A stretch of 64,000 nucleotides of DNA, from positions 310,001 to 374,000 of the forward strand of contig NZ_FNOX01000002.1 of assembly GCF_900107155.1 (NCBI RefSeq), given 5' to 3'. Each line of letters opens with the position of its first letter. Position 1 is the stretch's first letter. The notes beneath the pieces are model-generated. The model made no database searches, had not been told where the DNA came from, and saw only the letters and a list, made by a program, of their open reading frames with translations. The position numbers and the translations under genes were made by a program. The DNA comes from Pseudomonas salomonii (lineage in GTDB: Bacteria; Pseudomonadota; Gammaproteobacteria; Pseudomonadales; Pseudomonadaceae). Below, in pieces: positions 17,239 to 26,988 of the stretch.

Positions 17239-19677
17239 TCACGAACTTGTTGGCTCCGCCTGTGAAAGTTGCACACGGGCAAACTCAGCCACTGTGTTCA
17301 GCGCTTTGGCCGCTGAGCGCAGGTAAAAGGCTTGAAGCTGAAAAACGTGCCATCGTGCTGCGTACACCTCCAGCCAGCAATTCACCCCACTGTTGACTGC
17401 GTGTTCGGCCAAACGTATGGAATCGGATAACAGCAGTTCATGGTCGCCAACCTGAACCAGCATCGGAGGCAGTCCTTGCAGATCCACTCGCAATGGACTG
17501 GGCGTCGCCTCATCGGAGGCATACCAACCCAATCCCTGCTCAAGCCAACCGCGACGAATCATGGGGTCTTCCTTAAGTCGCGAGATCATTGAGGCGCCGG
17601 TCAAGTGCTCGTCGGTTACCGGTGACATCAGCAGCAGCCCAGCGGCAAAAAGCTTGTAACGATCTCGAAGCTTGAGGGCCAAGGCCAATACCAACGCAGC
17701 GCCCGCCGAATCGCCTGCGAGAAAAATCCGGTTGGCGGCATAACCTTGAGCGCGCAAGGCTTCATAGCATGCCAGCGCATCTTGCAGTGCTGCTGGACAG
17801 GGATGCTCTGGAGCTAATCGGTAATTCGCAACCCATACCGACATCCTGGATGCCTTGGCCAAGCGACTGGTGATGCTCCAGTGCGTGTCCGGGGAGCCGA
17901 GGCAAAACGCTCCGCCGTGCAGGTACAAAATGACACCGCCGCTCTCACCTTGCTTGGGAGCAACCACCTGTACGGGAACACCATTGACCTGCTGGCAATA
18001 ACGGATCACGCCAGTGGTGCCGGGCATCAGCCGGGAAAGTCCCCTGACCACCCTTCTCTGCGCGACGACACCCAATCCCGGCCCGATCAACGACCGAAAT
18101 GTGGTGCGCAAGAAGCCTCGCAAAAAACGAGTTTTCATCACCTCAAGCCAATCTGGTGATTCCGCTATCGTGGTGCCTCCTTCGAACTGACGGCTAAAGC
18201 GGTAGGCGTGCAAAGCCGAGAATCGCGTTAGCCAGCGATAGCTTAGGGTGAAGCCTGGCCAATTTGTGCTGTTGTTGCCGGCTTCATCGACGTACCAGCT
18301 CTTGCATCCGTTCCACACCGTGTTGGCCAGGCGGTTCTGGGTCTGTTGGTGGAAACGGTCATACGCGCTTTGATCGATCTCAACTGTGTTCGTCTCCGTT
18401 GCATTCAAAGTGCGCAAGCATCGCATGATGTGGGCAATCTGGCTTTCAAGCATATACACGATCGAGTTGTGGCCAAGGTTGGTGTTTGGGCCGTAGAGTA
18501 TGAAGAAATTGGGGAAGTTCGGAACCGCTAGTCCAAGATAAGCCCGGGTATCGTCGCGCCAAGCCTGATTAAGGTTTATTCCGCCACGCCCGACAATGCG
18601 CATCGGAGACAAAAATTCAGTGGCCGCAAACCCGGTACCGTAGACGATCGCATCGACCTCATGCTGTCTGCCGTCAGCGGTTTCAATTCCGTTCTCCGTA
18701 ATACGGACAATACCATCGGTGACCAATTCCACGTTGGGCCGACTCATGGTCTTGAGGTATTCGCTAGACAGCAAAATGCGTTTGCAGCCGAACGGATAAT
18801 CAGGAGTAAGTTTCTGCCGTAATACGGGATCAGTCACTTGCTCGGTCAGCAGCTTGCGAAATGGAATACCGACCGCCCATTTCATCAAAGACTTGAACCG
18901 GGTAAACGCCAGAGCTCGTGATTCATACCGTAGATATATTGATGCACGGTAAGCCTTCATCAACCAGGGAACATTGCGTAGCAGGGCTTTTTCTCGTTCG
19001 GAGTAAGCGCGGTCAGGACGTGGCATCACGTGCGCGGGGGAGCGCTGGAAAACCTTCAAGTGTTCCACCTGTCCGGCAATGGCCGGGACAAACTGGATCG
19101 CAGAGGCCCCGGTGCCGACTACCGCTACCCGCTTACCAGCTAACGAGTAGCTGTGATCCCAAGTGGCCGAGTGAAAGATGTGGCCCTTGAAATTATCCAT
19201 GCCCGCCAATTTTGGAAATGCCGGGCGGCTCAGCTGTCCGGTGCCGCTAATCAGCAACGAAGCACTCAGTACAGTTCCGTCCCTCTGAATGACCTGCCAC
19301 AGCGAGGTCGCTTCATCGAATTCAGCGGAGGCGACTTCGACGCCAAAACGGATGTATTTAATCAACCCATATTTGTCGGTACAGCGTTGCAGGTAGTTAT
19401 GAATTTCACCCTGCGGAGCGAACACTCGGCTCCAGCCCGGATTGGGCTCAAACGAAAACGAATATAAGTGCGAAGGTACGTCGCACGCTGCGCCGGGATA
19501 TGTGTTGTCCCGCCAGACACCGCCTACGTCATGTTTTTTTTCCAGGATGACGAAGTCCTCGACGCCGGCCTTTTGCAACGCAACGGCCATGCCGATGCCA
19601 GCGAAGCCGGTTCCAATGATGATCGCGGTCAGAGGCATTGCGGACTGAAGGTCCACATCAAATTCATGCAACGACAT
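17239..19677 (-). CDS. Baeyer-Villiger monooxygenase / alpha-beta hydrolase (esterase) fusion
   Basis: An 812-residue two-domain protein. Residues 1-500 form a flavin monooxygenase: GTGFAG (22-27) FAD motif, BVMO fingerprint FKGHIFHSATWD (163-174), GTGAS (188-192) NADPH motif. Residues ~555-812 form a hormone-sensitive-lipase-type hydrolase: HGGAF (587-591), GDSAG nucleophile S657, probable D745 and H777. The protein would insert oxygen into a ketone and then hydrolyse the ester. The start is taken at ATG 19677 with GAGG upstream (alternatives ATG 19689, TTG 19704). It overlaps the GMC alcohol dehydrogenase gene by 14 nt. Confidence 0.88.
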   Translation of the reverse strand: MSLHEFDVDLQSAMPLTAIIIGTGFAGIGMAVALQKAGVEDFVILEKKHDVGGVWRDNTYPGAACDVPSHLYSFSFEPNPGWSRVFAPQGEIHNYLQRCTDKYGLIKYIRFGVEVASAEFDEATSLWQVIQRDGTVLSASLLISGTGQLSRPAFPKLAGMDNFKGHIFHSATWDHSYSLAGKRVAVVGTGASAIQFVPAIAGQVEHLKVFQRSPAHVMPRPDRAYSEREKALLRNVPWLMKAYRASIYLRYESRALAFTRFKSLMKWAVGIPFRKLLTEQVTDPVLRQKLTPDYPFGCKRILLSSEYLKTMSRPNVELVTDGIVRITENGIETADGRQHEVDAIVYGTGFAATEFLSPMRIVGRGGINLNQAWRDDTRAYLGLAVPNFPNFFILYGPNTNLGHNSIVYMLESQIAHIMRCLRTLNATETNTVEIDQSAYDRFHQQTQNRLANTVWNGCKSWYVDEAGNNSTNWPGFTLSYRWLTRFSALHAYRFSRQFEGGTTIAESPDWLEVMKTRFLRGFLRTTFRSLIGPGLGVVAQRRVVRGLSRLMPGTTGVIRYCQQVNGVPVQVVAPKQGESGGVILYLHGGAFCLGSPDTHWSITSRLAKASRMSVWVANYRLAPEHPCPAALQDALACYEALRAQGYAANRIFLAGDSAGAALVLALALKLRDRYKLFAAGLLLMSPVTDEHLTGASMISRLKEDPMIRRGWLEQGLGWYASDEATPSPLRVDLQGLPPMLVQVGDHELLLSDSIRLAEHAVNSGVNCWLEVYAARWHVFQLQAFYLRSAAKALNTVAEFARVQLSQAEPTSS

Positions 19678-21334
19678 AAGGTGCCTCATTCTTGTTATTG
19701 GCAATGGTCGAGTCTTCCGGCTCCACGGACAATTTCACCCGTTGAATACCCCGAATAAGATCAGCGGCTTTCTCAGCGATCATGATTGTCGGCGCGTTAG
19801 TATTGCCGCCGATGAGGGTTGGCATAATGGAAGCATCGACAATCCGTAAGCCCTGCAACCCATGTACGCGCAGCTTCGAGTCCACCACAGCAAGTGCGTC
19901 AACGCCCATCCGGCAGGTACCCACTGGGTGATAAACGCTGTCGGTGCGACGTTGCAGGATGGCGCGGATCTGCTCATCGGTGTCGATTTCTGCGGTATAC
20001 AGATCTTGAGTGATCCAACTGGCAAGAGCGGGAGCCTGCATCAACTGACGGGTGATTTTGAACGCCGCGACCATGTCTTCAAGATCTTGTGGATCCTGAA
20101 GAAAGGCCGGATCAATCAATGGCGCCGTTTGCGGGTCATTACTGGCCAGCGACACCGCACCGCGACTGCGTGGTCGCAGAAGGCAAAAATGGCAGGAAAG
20201 TCCATGGCCGAGTCGCAATTTGCGGGCATGATCCTCGACCGGCGCAACGACGAAGTGCAGTTGAATATCCGGTTTGTCCAAAGCCTCGCGAGTTTTAAGA
20301 AACGCCCCGCCTTCGGCAAAGTTCGAGGTCAACATACCCCGACGCTCATTTCGAAAACGGACTGCCTCTTTCAGCAGCTTGACACCGCCGCCCATGGAGA
20401 CGCCCATTGCGTCGAGGCTGGGTGTTTTGTAAACGAAGACAAAATCCGGGTGATCCTGCAGGTTCTGGCCTACCCCTGGAAGATTCAGCAGGACTTTGAT
20501 GCCGTGGCGTTCCAGTTCTGCCTCCGGCCCCACACCAGAAAGCATCAACAGTTGTGGCGTCTGAAAGGCTCCGGCAGCAAGGATTACTTCCCGATGTGCC
20601 CGTAACACGTGAATCTGGCCGCGTTGAAGAACTTCCACACCTACGGCGCGGGTACCTTCGAACAGGATGCGTTGAACCTGTGCCCGGGTTTCCACCGTTA
20701 GATTGTTGCGTACACAGATATGAGGAAGAAGATAGGCTCGCGCTGCACTACAACGCTCACCATGCTTTTGCGTCACTTGGTAAATACCTACGCCTTCCTG
20801 CTCGACACCGTTGAAATCGTCGTTGAGCGGCAACCCGGTCTGACGGGCCGCGTCCAGGAATCGCTGTTGAAACGGGTTGTCGGAACGCAGATCGCTTACC
20901 CACAAAGGCCCGCCTCGACCGTGCCATTCGTTATCGATTCGCTCGTTGTGTTCGCTGAGGCGGAAGTAAGGCAGCACGTCTCTGAACGCCCAGCCGGTAT
21001 TACCCAACGAAGCCCAATGGTCGTAATCCCATTGATGTCCCCGTACATAAATCATGGCATTGATCGCTGATGAACCGCCCAATGTCTTACCGCGAGGCTG
21101 GTAGCCTTTGCGGCCAGCTAGAGATATTTGCGGAACGGTTTCGAACGACCAGTTGTTCACCGAAGTCGGCACCATGGACACCACGGCGGCGGGGATATTT
21201 ATCAGACTTGATTGACCACCTCCCCCCGCCTCCAGCACACAAACGCTGACGTTCGGATCTTCGGTCAACCTGCTCGCAACCACACACCCACCGGAACCAC
21301 CACCCACAACGATGTAATCGAAGGTCTTTTTCAT
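19664..21334 (-). CDS. GMC family FAD-dependent alcohol dehydrogenase
   Basis: A 556-residue glucose-methanol-choline oxidoreductase: FAD motif [18 protein letters not shown] signature [18 protein letters not shown], second signature [16 protein letters not shown], and C-terminal [10 protein letters not shown] with the catalytic His. Close in pattern to AlkJ/choline-dehydrogenase-like alcohol dehydrogenases. Overlaps the BVMO-esterase start, so it can oxidise the alcohol released by ester cleavage. ATG 21334 is preferred over GTG 21352. Confidence 0.9.
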   Translation of the reverse strand: MKKTFDYIVVGGGSGGCVVASRLTEDPNVSVCVLEAGGGGQSSLINIPAAVVSMVPTSVNNWSFETVPQISLAGRKGYQPRGKTLGGSSAINAMIYVRGHQWDYDHWASLGNTGWAFRDVLPYFRLSEHNERIDNEWHGRGGPLWVSDLRSDNPFQQRFLDAARQTGLPLNDDFNGVEQEGVGIYQVTQKHGERCSAARAYLLPHICVRNNLTVETRAQVQRILFEGTRAVGVEVLQRGQIHVLRAHREVILAAGAFQTPQLLMLSGVGPEAELERHGIKVLLNLPGVGQNLQDHPDFVFVYKTPSLDAMGVSMGGGVKLLKEAVRFRNERRGMLTSNFAEGGAFLKTREALDKPDIQLHFVVAPVEDHARKLRLGHGLSCHFCLLRPRSRGAVSLASNDPQTAPLIDPAFLQDPQDLEDMVAAFKITRQLMQAPALASWITQDLYTAEIDTDEQIRAILQRRTDSVYHPVGTCRMGVDALAVVDSKLRVHGLQGLRIVDASIMPTLIGGNTNAPTIMIAEKAADLIRGIQRVKLSVEPEDSTIANNKNEAPYVVA

Positions 21335-21556
21335 TATTGTTTTCTCACGCACAGGGCAGTGCGAGGTCCCAAACGTCTAATCAGAAACGTTTAAAAGCGA
21401 TTTCTGATTCGCGCCAAGCACCGCGACAGCCTTTATTGTTGTTGAAACGGCTAGCCGAACACGGATGATGTTGACGCCCATCAGGGAAGAGACCAATGCT
21501 GGAAAGGGCCAACTGCTTTATTATTTGGGCCAATATTTTGCAATAGGCAAAGAGTC

Positions 21557-22573
21557 ATGAGCTTTCGGGATTTTACGCGCGGCCCCGCCAGCGCCTTGTT
21601 ACAGCTCGAATTCGGTCGTGAGAAAGGCCTGTCGGTCGCTAAAGTTCTTGCGGGCTCTGGACTGACTCAGGCGCAATTGGGCGATCCGAACGTCGAGTTG
21701 ACCGCCGACCAGGAGCTACGCGTGATCAGCAATTTGCTGACACTTCTGGGAAATCCATCCGGCTTGGGATTTGAAGTTGGTACACGCTATCACTTCTCCA
21801 CTTATGGCCTGTTCGGTTACGGCTTGATTAGCAGTGCGACTACAGGTGATGCCTTGGCACTGGCGTTGCGCTTTCTGCCGCTCACCTACGCTTTCACCGT
21901 CATTTTGTATGAAGCGCAAGGCAATGACGGCGTGTTGACCTTTCAAGCACCTGGGCTAGCGTCGGACTTGCGTGATTTTGTGCTGGCTCGGGATATGGCT
22001 GCAGCAGCAGTGCTCCTGAACGAATTGGCTGGTGAACACTTCGCACTGTCGCGTTTTACCCTCAGAGCTACTGCACCAACGCTACCTAGCATCGATCATC
22101 TTTTGGGCACCACTCCGACCTACTCGGCCAGCTGCAATAGCCTATCCTTCAATCGCGCGTTCCTGTCTCACCCCTTGCCCCAGGCCAATACCGTCACGGT
22201 AAGCATGTGCGAACAGATGTGCACAAAGTTGATGCAAAACAGAGTCGCCCGCTCGGGCATGACTGCCCTGGTGCAGCATTACCTAACTAGCTCCGAAAAC
22301 ACACCAAGGGATCTTTCCGAAATTGCCCGCCTGACCCATATCAGCACGCGCACCCTGAAGCGCCGACTGAGCGATGAAGGCACCACGTTTCGAACACTGC
22401 TGGCAGAAGCCCGCAGCAGCAGCGCCATCGAAATGATCAACGACTCCCGCCTGAGCCTGACCGAGATCGCCGAGCGACTAGGCTTCAGTGATTTATCGAG
22501 CTTCTCTCAAGCATTCAAGCGATGGCATGGGGTGGCACCGAGCAATTTCCAAAACTCAAAAAAACAAAAGTGA
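21557..22573 (+). CDS. AraC family transcriptional regulator
   Basis: A 338-residue regulator with an Arabinose_bd-like N-terminal domain (residues ~15-195, YHFSTYGLFGYGLISSATTG) and a C-terminal HTH pair (LSEIARLTHISTRTLKRRL; IAERLGFSDLSSFSQAFKRWHG). Divergent from the GMC dehydrogenase/BVMO-esterase operon across about 220 bp, so it is the likely activator of that ketone-degradation operon. Confidence 0.92.
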   Translation: MSFRDFTRGPASALLQLEFGREKGLSVAKVLAGSGLTQAQLGDPNVELTADQELRVISNLLTLLGNPSGLGFEVGTRYHFSTYGLFGYGLISSATTGDALALALRFLPLTYAFTVILYEAQGNDGVLTFQAPGLASDLRDFVLARDMAAAAVLLNELAGEHFALSRFTLRATAPTLPSIDHLLGTTPTYSASCNSLSFNRAFLSHPLPQANTVTVSMCEQMCTKLMQNRVARSGMTALVQHYLTSSENTPRDLSEIARLTHISTRTLKRRLSDEGTTFRTLLAEARSSSAIEMINDSRLSLTEIAERLGFSDLSSFSQAFKRWHGVAPSNFQNSKKQK

Positions 22574-22974
22574 TCACCGGAAAGGATTTTCGGGTTAATG
22601 AATCCCTGCTTTGCCAAATACAGCCAATAGAGCTCACGCGCCCTTCATCAGAGTAAGCGACTCGTATCAGCAGCGGGGTCTTGAGGCTGGTTGAAACGAT
22701 CCTTGAGTTCGACTAGGGACAGAAACTTCCATGTAGTAGAGGCAAAATCGCTCCCTGCAATCCAATTGGATAATACTTTTACTAGCGTCATATTTTTTAG
22801 AAAAAAATTCTAAATTCGATGTGTTTTTTGAAAAAGAACAGAAAATTTTCCGTTGGGAAATGCCCTATATTTTATTGAAGCCCATGTGTCGTAGATAGCT
22901 TGTAGCTAAGCACCACAATGAGTTTTTAGCCAAGTCGTGGGATGTCAAAACCATAGCAACTATGAGAGGTGATC
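22574..22974. other. AT-rich intergenic region
   Basis: About 400 bp with no supportable gene. The right half (22780-22880) is very AT-rich and probably holds the promoter of the following aldehyde dehydrogenase. No clear -35/-10 pair, sigma-54 element or long inverted repeat was found. Confidence 0.45.
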
Positions 22975-24408
22975 ATGGAACAAATACCATTGTTTATTGG
23001 CGGTGTATGGCGTAACACGCATCCCACTGAATCGATCCCTGTAATAAATCCGGCAACAGAAGATCAGATCGGACTCATCGCGAAAGCGAGCTTGGCTGAC
23101 ATTGAAGATGCGGCGATCGCTGCGGAAAAAGGCTTTGCCGCCTGGAAGCAGGTTTCAGCGCTTGAGCGCGCAACGATTATGCACAAAGCGGCAAACCTAA
23201 TTCGGGAGCGTGCAGAAAATATTGCTCTGATTCTCACGACTGAGCACGGAAAACCTCTGGCCGAGGCTATGGGTGAAGTCGCAGCAACTGCTGACACTAT
23301 CGATTGGCATGCTGAAGAAGGAAGACGCGCGTATGGGCGTGTTATACCTTCCCGCGCACTAGGGATTCATCAATTTACTCTGATGGAGCCTATCGGGCCT
23401 GTAGTGGGTTTTGCCCCATGGAATTTCCCGCTCATTCAAGCGGTGAAAAAGGTCGCTGGTGCACTGGCCGCCGGCTGTTCGATCATCTTAAAAGGCGCCA
23501 CCGAGGCACCTACGTGTGCTGTCGAGCTTGTGAAAGCATTCGCTGACGCGGGCGTTTCTCCGGGAGCCGTCAACCTACTGTTTGGCGACTCGAGCCAAAT
23601 TTCTGAGTATTTGATTGCTCATCCCTCCATCCGGAAAGTGACCTTCACCGGGTCAACGCCAGTGGGCAAAAAGCTTGCAAGCCTCGCCGGGCTGCATATG
23701 AAGCGATCCACAATGGAGCTGGGTGGCCATGCGCCGGTAATCGTTATGGACGACGCGGACATCGCCACCGCAGTTAAGATTTCTGTCGCCGCTAAATATC
23801 GAAATGCGGGCCAGGTTTGTGTCTCCCCAACTCGCTTTCTTGTTCACTATAAAGTGTTCGACGAGTTTGTTTCCCGTTTCGTGGAAGGCGCACGCGCAAT
23901 CAAGGTAGGCGACGGTCTTGATCCGACGGTAACAATGGGCCCGATGGCTCATTTGGGCCGGCTTAAGGCAACAGAAGAACTCGTGGCAGATGCTGTATCC
24001 CATGGAGCAAAGCTGGAGATTGGCGGCAACCGCGTGGGCGACAAGGGTTATTTCTTCGAACCCACCGTTCTCACGAATGTACCGGTGACCGCCCTCGCCA
24101 TGGTTGATGAACCCTTCGGGCCGATTGCAATAATCAACCCATTCGACGACATCGACGAAGCCATCAAAGAAGCGAACAGACTGCCATATGGTCTTTCTGC
24201 ATACGCCTATACGCGATCGCTTACCTCGGCCAATAAGCTGTTTAACGGCATCGAGTCTGGCGCCATCTCGATCAACCATCACAGCGTTGCCCTACCCGAG
24301 CACCCGTTTGGCGGCGTAAAAGATTCCGGATACGGAACCGAAGGAGGCCCTGGCGCACTGGATGCTTTCATGACCACGAAGTTCGTTTCGCTTGCGAGCG
24401 TTCTTTAA
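22975..24408 (+). CDS. NAD(P)-dependent aldehyde (semialdehyde) dehydrogenase
   Basis: A 477-residue aldehyde dehydrogenase with FAPWNFPL, catalytic Glu in MELGGHAP (E248) and Cys282 in NAGQVCVSPTRF. The general pattern (TTEHGKPLAEAMGEV, PFGGVKDSGYGTEGG) is that of the succinate-semialdehyde dehydrogenase group. ATG 22975 has AGAGG 5 nt upstream. It leads a plus-strand set with two AhpD-fold proteins, an unusual pairing that suggests degradation of a specific compound rather than housekeeping GABA metabolism. Confidence 0.87.
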   Translation: MEQIPLFIGGVWRNTHPTESIPVINPATEDQIGLIAKASLADIEDAAIAAEKGFAAWKQVSALERATIMHKAANLIRERAENIALILTTEHGKPLAEAMGEVAATADTIDWHAEEGRRAYGRVIPSRALGIHQFTLMEPIGPVVGFAPWNFPLIQAVKKVAGALAAGCSIILKGATEAPTCAVELVKAFADAGVSPGAVNLLFGDSSQISEYLIAHPSIRKVTFTGSTPVGKKLASLAGLHMKRSTMELGGHAPVIVMDDADIATAVKISVAAKYRNAGQVCVSPTRFLVHYKVFDEFVSRFVEGARAIKVGDGLDPTVTMGPMAHLGRLKATEELVADAVSHGAKLEIGGNRVGDKGYFFEPTVLTNVPVTALAMVDEPFGPIAIINPFDDIDEAIKEANRLPYGLSAYAYTRSLTSANKLFNGIESGAISINHHSVALPEHPFGGVKDSGYGTEGGPGALDAFMTTKFVSLASVL

Positions 24409-24489
24409 CGTTCGGCGAACGTGTTTTTTAGTCGCTATCGAGCACGGCTGCATTCAGGAAATAACGTGTCGCTAACTATTGGAACTCAT

Positions 24490-24987
24490 ATGCTTACTCC
24501 GAACATTATCGAGCGTCTTTTCGGCGCAAACGAAAACTCTCCGCTCGCGATGGCCATTGCTGAGCGGGCAGAAATTATGGCGCTGAGCCAAGCGAGCCAT
24601 GATGCCGTGATCATTCCCAAAGATCCCGGTGGTCTGTCACATGCAGAACGTGCAGCTCTTGCTGAACGAATCGCTCGGTTGAGCAACTCTGAAGAATTGG
24701 CTGATCACTACCATGCTTGTCTTGAGACAGCAGGTGGCGAAGAAGGCCTTTATGTTGCTGCCAATCCTCAGCAGTCCGCGTACGGGGATGAACGCTTTAT
24801 GGCGATTATCCGATTCACGGATCTGGTCACTCAAAAGCCGCGAGAAGCTACAAAGCAAGATATCGATACCTTAAAGGCCGCTGGGATTTCAGAACCGGAC
24901 ATCGTAAGGCTCACGGAAGTCCTCGCCTTCGTGAACTACCAACTCCGGGTCGTAGCAGGATTCAAAATTGCAGGAGAAATGAAATGA
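24490..24987 (+). CDS. CMD/AhpD-fold protein without CxxC
   Basis: A 165-residue all-helical protein of the carboxymuconolactone-decarboxylase-like superfamily: LSHAERAALAERIARLSN, then a long helix ISEPDIVRLTEVLAFVNYQLRVVAGF. I see no CxxC redox pair in the core. It resembles the CMD-domain proteins annotated as the Avi_7170 family, which travel with an alkylhydroperoxidase-domain partner, here the next gene, overlapping it by ATGA. ATG 24490 is chosen over a longer frame from 24421. No enzymatic activity is established. Confidence 0.7.
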   Translation: MLTPNIIERLFGANENSPLAMAIAERAEIMALSQASHDAVIIPKDPGGLSHAERAALAERIARLSNSEELADHYHACLETAGGEEGLYVAANPQQSAYGDERFMAIIRFTDLVTQKPREATKQDIDTLKAAGISEPDIVRLTEVLAFVNYQLRVVAGFKIAGEMK

Positions 24988-25559
24988 GCCAGGTCGTGCA
25001 TAATTTCACCGTATCGGTGCCTCACTGGTCGCCGTACATCAAGCCTGTCGAGTTAGAAAGTGCGAGCCAAGAGCAGCTTGATGCGATGAAAGTGACTCCA
25101 TCGAGCAAAAAGATCTCGGAGTACGTGCTTACTCTCGCCCATGACCCCGAATCGCTAGCGGTGCGATCCCCTTTGTTCAACGCCATTATGTATGGCCGCG
25201 CCGGCTTGCCCCCAGCTGAGCGTGAACTTGGGGCGATTGGTTCTTCAATTGTTAATCGATGCGTCTACTGCGCTGCAGTACACGGCGCCCGATACAATCA
25301 GCTGACCAAAAGTACAGAGCTGGTCGCAAAAATCTTTGCAGACGAAACCGAAGCACAATTGGATGATCGCTCTCAGGCGTTGTTTGACTTTGCGGTTGAG
25401 TTGGCCAAGTCACCCCCAGTGCTGAATACACGGCATGCCGATGCCTTGAAAGAACTCGGCTTTGACACGCTTGGGGTTGTCGACCTCGTGCTGGCCACAG
25501 CCATCTTCGGTTGGGCAAACCGCCTGATGCATGTTTTAGGTGAACCCGTAAAAATCTGA
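24984..25559 (+). CDS. alkylhydroperoxidase (AhpD-fold) domain protein
   Basis: A 191-residue AhpD/peroxidase-related protein with the redox motif VNRCVYCAAVHG (CxxC-x3-H), typical of alkylhydroperoxidase D reductases. It overlaps its CxxC-less partner by ATGA and AGGAGA lies upstream. The pair looks like the Avi_7170/Avi_7169 family couple. Probable role: peroxide or radical protection, or a gamma-carboxymuconolactone-like step, associated with the aldehyde dehydrogenase. Both are inference. Confidence 0.8.
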   Translation: MSQVVHNFTVSVPHWSPYIKPVELESASQEQLDAMKVTPSSKKISEYVLTLAHDPESLAVRSPLFNAIMYGRAGLPPAERELGAIGSSIVNRCVYCAAVHGARYNQLTKSTELVAKIFADETEAQLDDRSQALFDFAVELAKSPPVLNTRHADALKELGFDTLGVVDLVLATAIFGWANRLMHVLGEPVKI

Positions 25560-25590
25560 TCAGACGTTGCATTGAAGTGATATCAAAATA

Positions 25591-25613
25591 GCGGGCAGCC
25601 CCAAACTGCCCGC
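25591..25613 (+). terminator. hairpin after the AhpD-fold gene
   Basis: GCGGGCAG, 7-nt loop, CTGCCCGC, followed by TTGTC, 32 bp after the stop codon. A compact GC stem with a poor T-run; a probable terminator of the aldehyde dehydrogenase transcript. Confidence 0.6.
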
Positions 25614-25872
25614 TTGTCAAAATGAATGAGTTCGATAGCTGCAGCTCCAAACTACGATTTACCCCCCTTCCTTTTCTCTGACTCCCAACCCACCACGCGT
25701 ATCTCGAAGCGAAATCGACGCTGCCGGCCAGGCCTTGGAATATCCCTATCAGACGTGCTACACAGTTTGTCGTAACACTTCGCTGACCCTGAGCAAACGA
25801 TTTGCAATACAGCGCATAATTGGGTCTCGTCCCGTTCCAACCAAGCAATGCACTGCGGCTAACGGATATAAA

Positions 25873-26988
25873 ATGACCCGACCTCTCACCGTCAGTGCCA
25901 CTTGGCTTGTAGGCGTCATCGAGGAACTGACTCGGCAAGGTATCGAGCCTTCCCGTTTGGGCGCTCCCTGGACTCAACAGTGGGAAGATGTGGCGCCTAC
26001 ACGGCAGCTGCAACTCGTGCAAGTGAGGAGGCTTTGGCAGCGCGCGATGCAACTCTCCCAGGACCCGCTACTCGGCTTGAAGGTTGGCGTAGCACTGCCA
26101 CTGCAATCGATGAACGTCGTAGCACTGGTGTTAATGCACAGTAGCTCCTTACGCCAGGCGCTCGCCCATACGGTCAGGCTGCAGCAATTGGTCAGCAACT
26201 CTGGTCGTTTTTTAATTGAACCTGCGTCCAACAATGGTGTTCAGCTGGTTTACCACGTAACACCCAGCCCAGTCGCCATGCATCCGGCCCAGATAGATTC
26301 GCTGTTTGCCGCGTACATACGCCTTCTCTATAACTGTATGCCGGCTGATCGTAGGCCATCCAGAATTGAGCTACCTGGTACTGACGCGTGTTTAGCCGAC
26401 CGCTATCAAGTCTATTTTGAATGTCCGGTCATTCTCGGAGTCGAGCACGCTCGTGTCGTATTTGGCGCTGAACTGCTGGACTCACCCTGGCAGGCTGCTG
26501 ATCCAACACTGCTTCGCATCGTACTCGGTCGCGCGGAGACGATGCTTAAAACCCAGGGTCGCTCCGACACGCTCGTTGATTACGTGACAGCAGCCATTGC
26601 CGCGCAGGGATTTTCGGAAGCGAATTGCGACAGCGTTGCGAGTTCGCTGGATCTCAGCAGGCGTACTCTTCAGCGTCGATTGGCTGAGCGCGGTTCATCC
26701 TTCCGCCAATTACTGGAAGCGGTGCGTATGAGCGAAGCATTGGAAGGCCTGGCTGATCCCGATCTGCCGCTTATGATGCTGGCAGAACGGCTGGGCTATG
26801 CAGAGCCCAGCGCTTTTTCGCATGCTGTGCGAGGTCATTTCGGTAAAGCACCTAGTGCGCTGCGCCTTGAATTAGTAAGCAGCTTCTCTGCAGGAGGAAA
26901 GGCCCTTGCAATCAACAATACTGAGGGTTCTGACCACCAGAGGGCGCCTTGTAAAGCCGATTCGACCCGGTGCGAACTTAAGGTCTAA
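25873..26988 (+). CDS. AraC family transcriptional regulator
   Basis: A 371-residue regulator of the Arabinose_bd type (N-terminal ~20-210; AVALPLQSMNVVALVLMHS-like core) with a C-terminal HTH pair (VASSLDLSRRTLQRRL; LAERLGYAEPSAFSHAVRGHFG). A longer frame reaches 25735, but ATG 25873 gives the normal family N-terminus (MTRPLTVSATWL). Convergent with the CrtI-like oxidoreductase, the stops overlapping by 4 nt. It could govern the aldehyde dehydrogenase set or the dioxygenase set. Confidence 0.88.
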   Translation: MTRPLTVSATWLVGVIEELTRQGIEPSRLGAPWTQQWEDVAPTRQLQLVQVRRLWQRAMQLSQDPLLGLKVGVALPLQSMNVVALVLMHSSSLRQALAHTVRLQQLVSNSGRFLIEPASNNGVQLVYHVTPSPVAMHPAQIDSLFAAYIRLLYNCMPADRRPSRIELPGTDACLADRYQVYFECPVILGVEHARVVFGAELLDSPWQAADPTLLRIVLGRAETMLKTQGRSDTLVDYVTAAIAAQGFSEANCDSVASSLDLSRRTLQRRLAERGSSFRQLLEAVRMSEALEGLADPDLPLMMLAERLGYAEPSAFSHAVRGHFGKAPSALRLELVSSFSAGGKALAINNTEGSDHQRAPCKADSTRCELKV

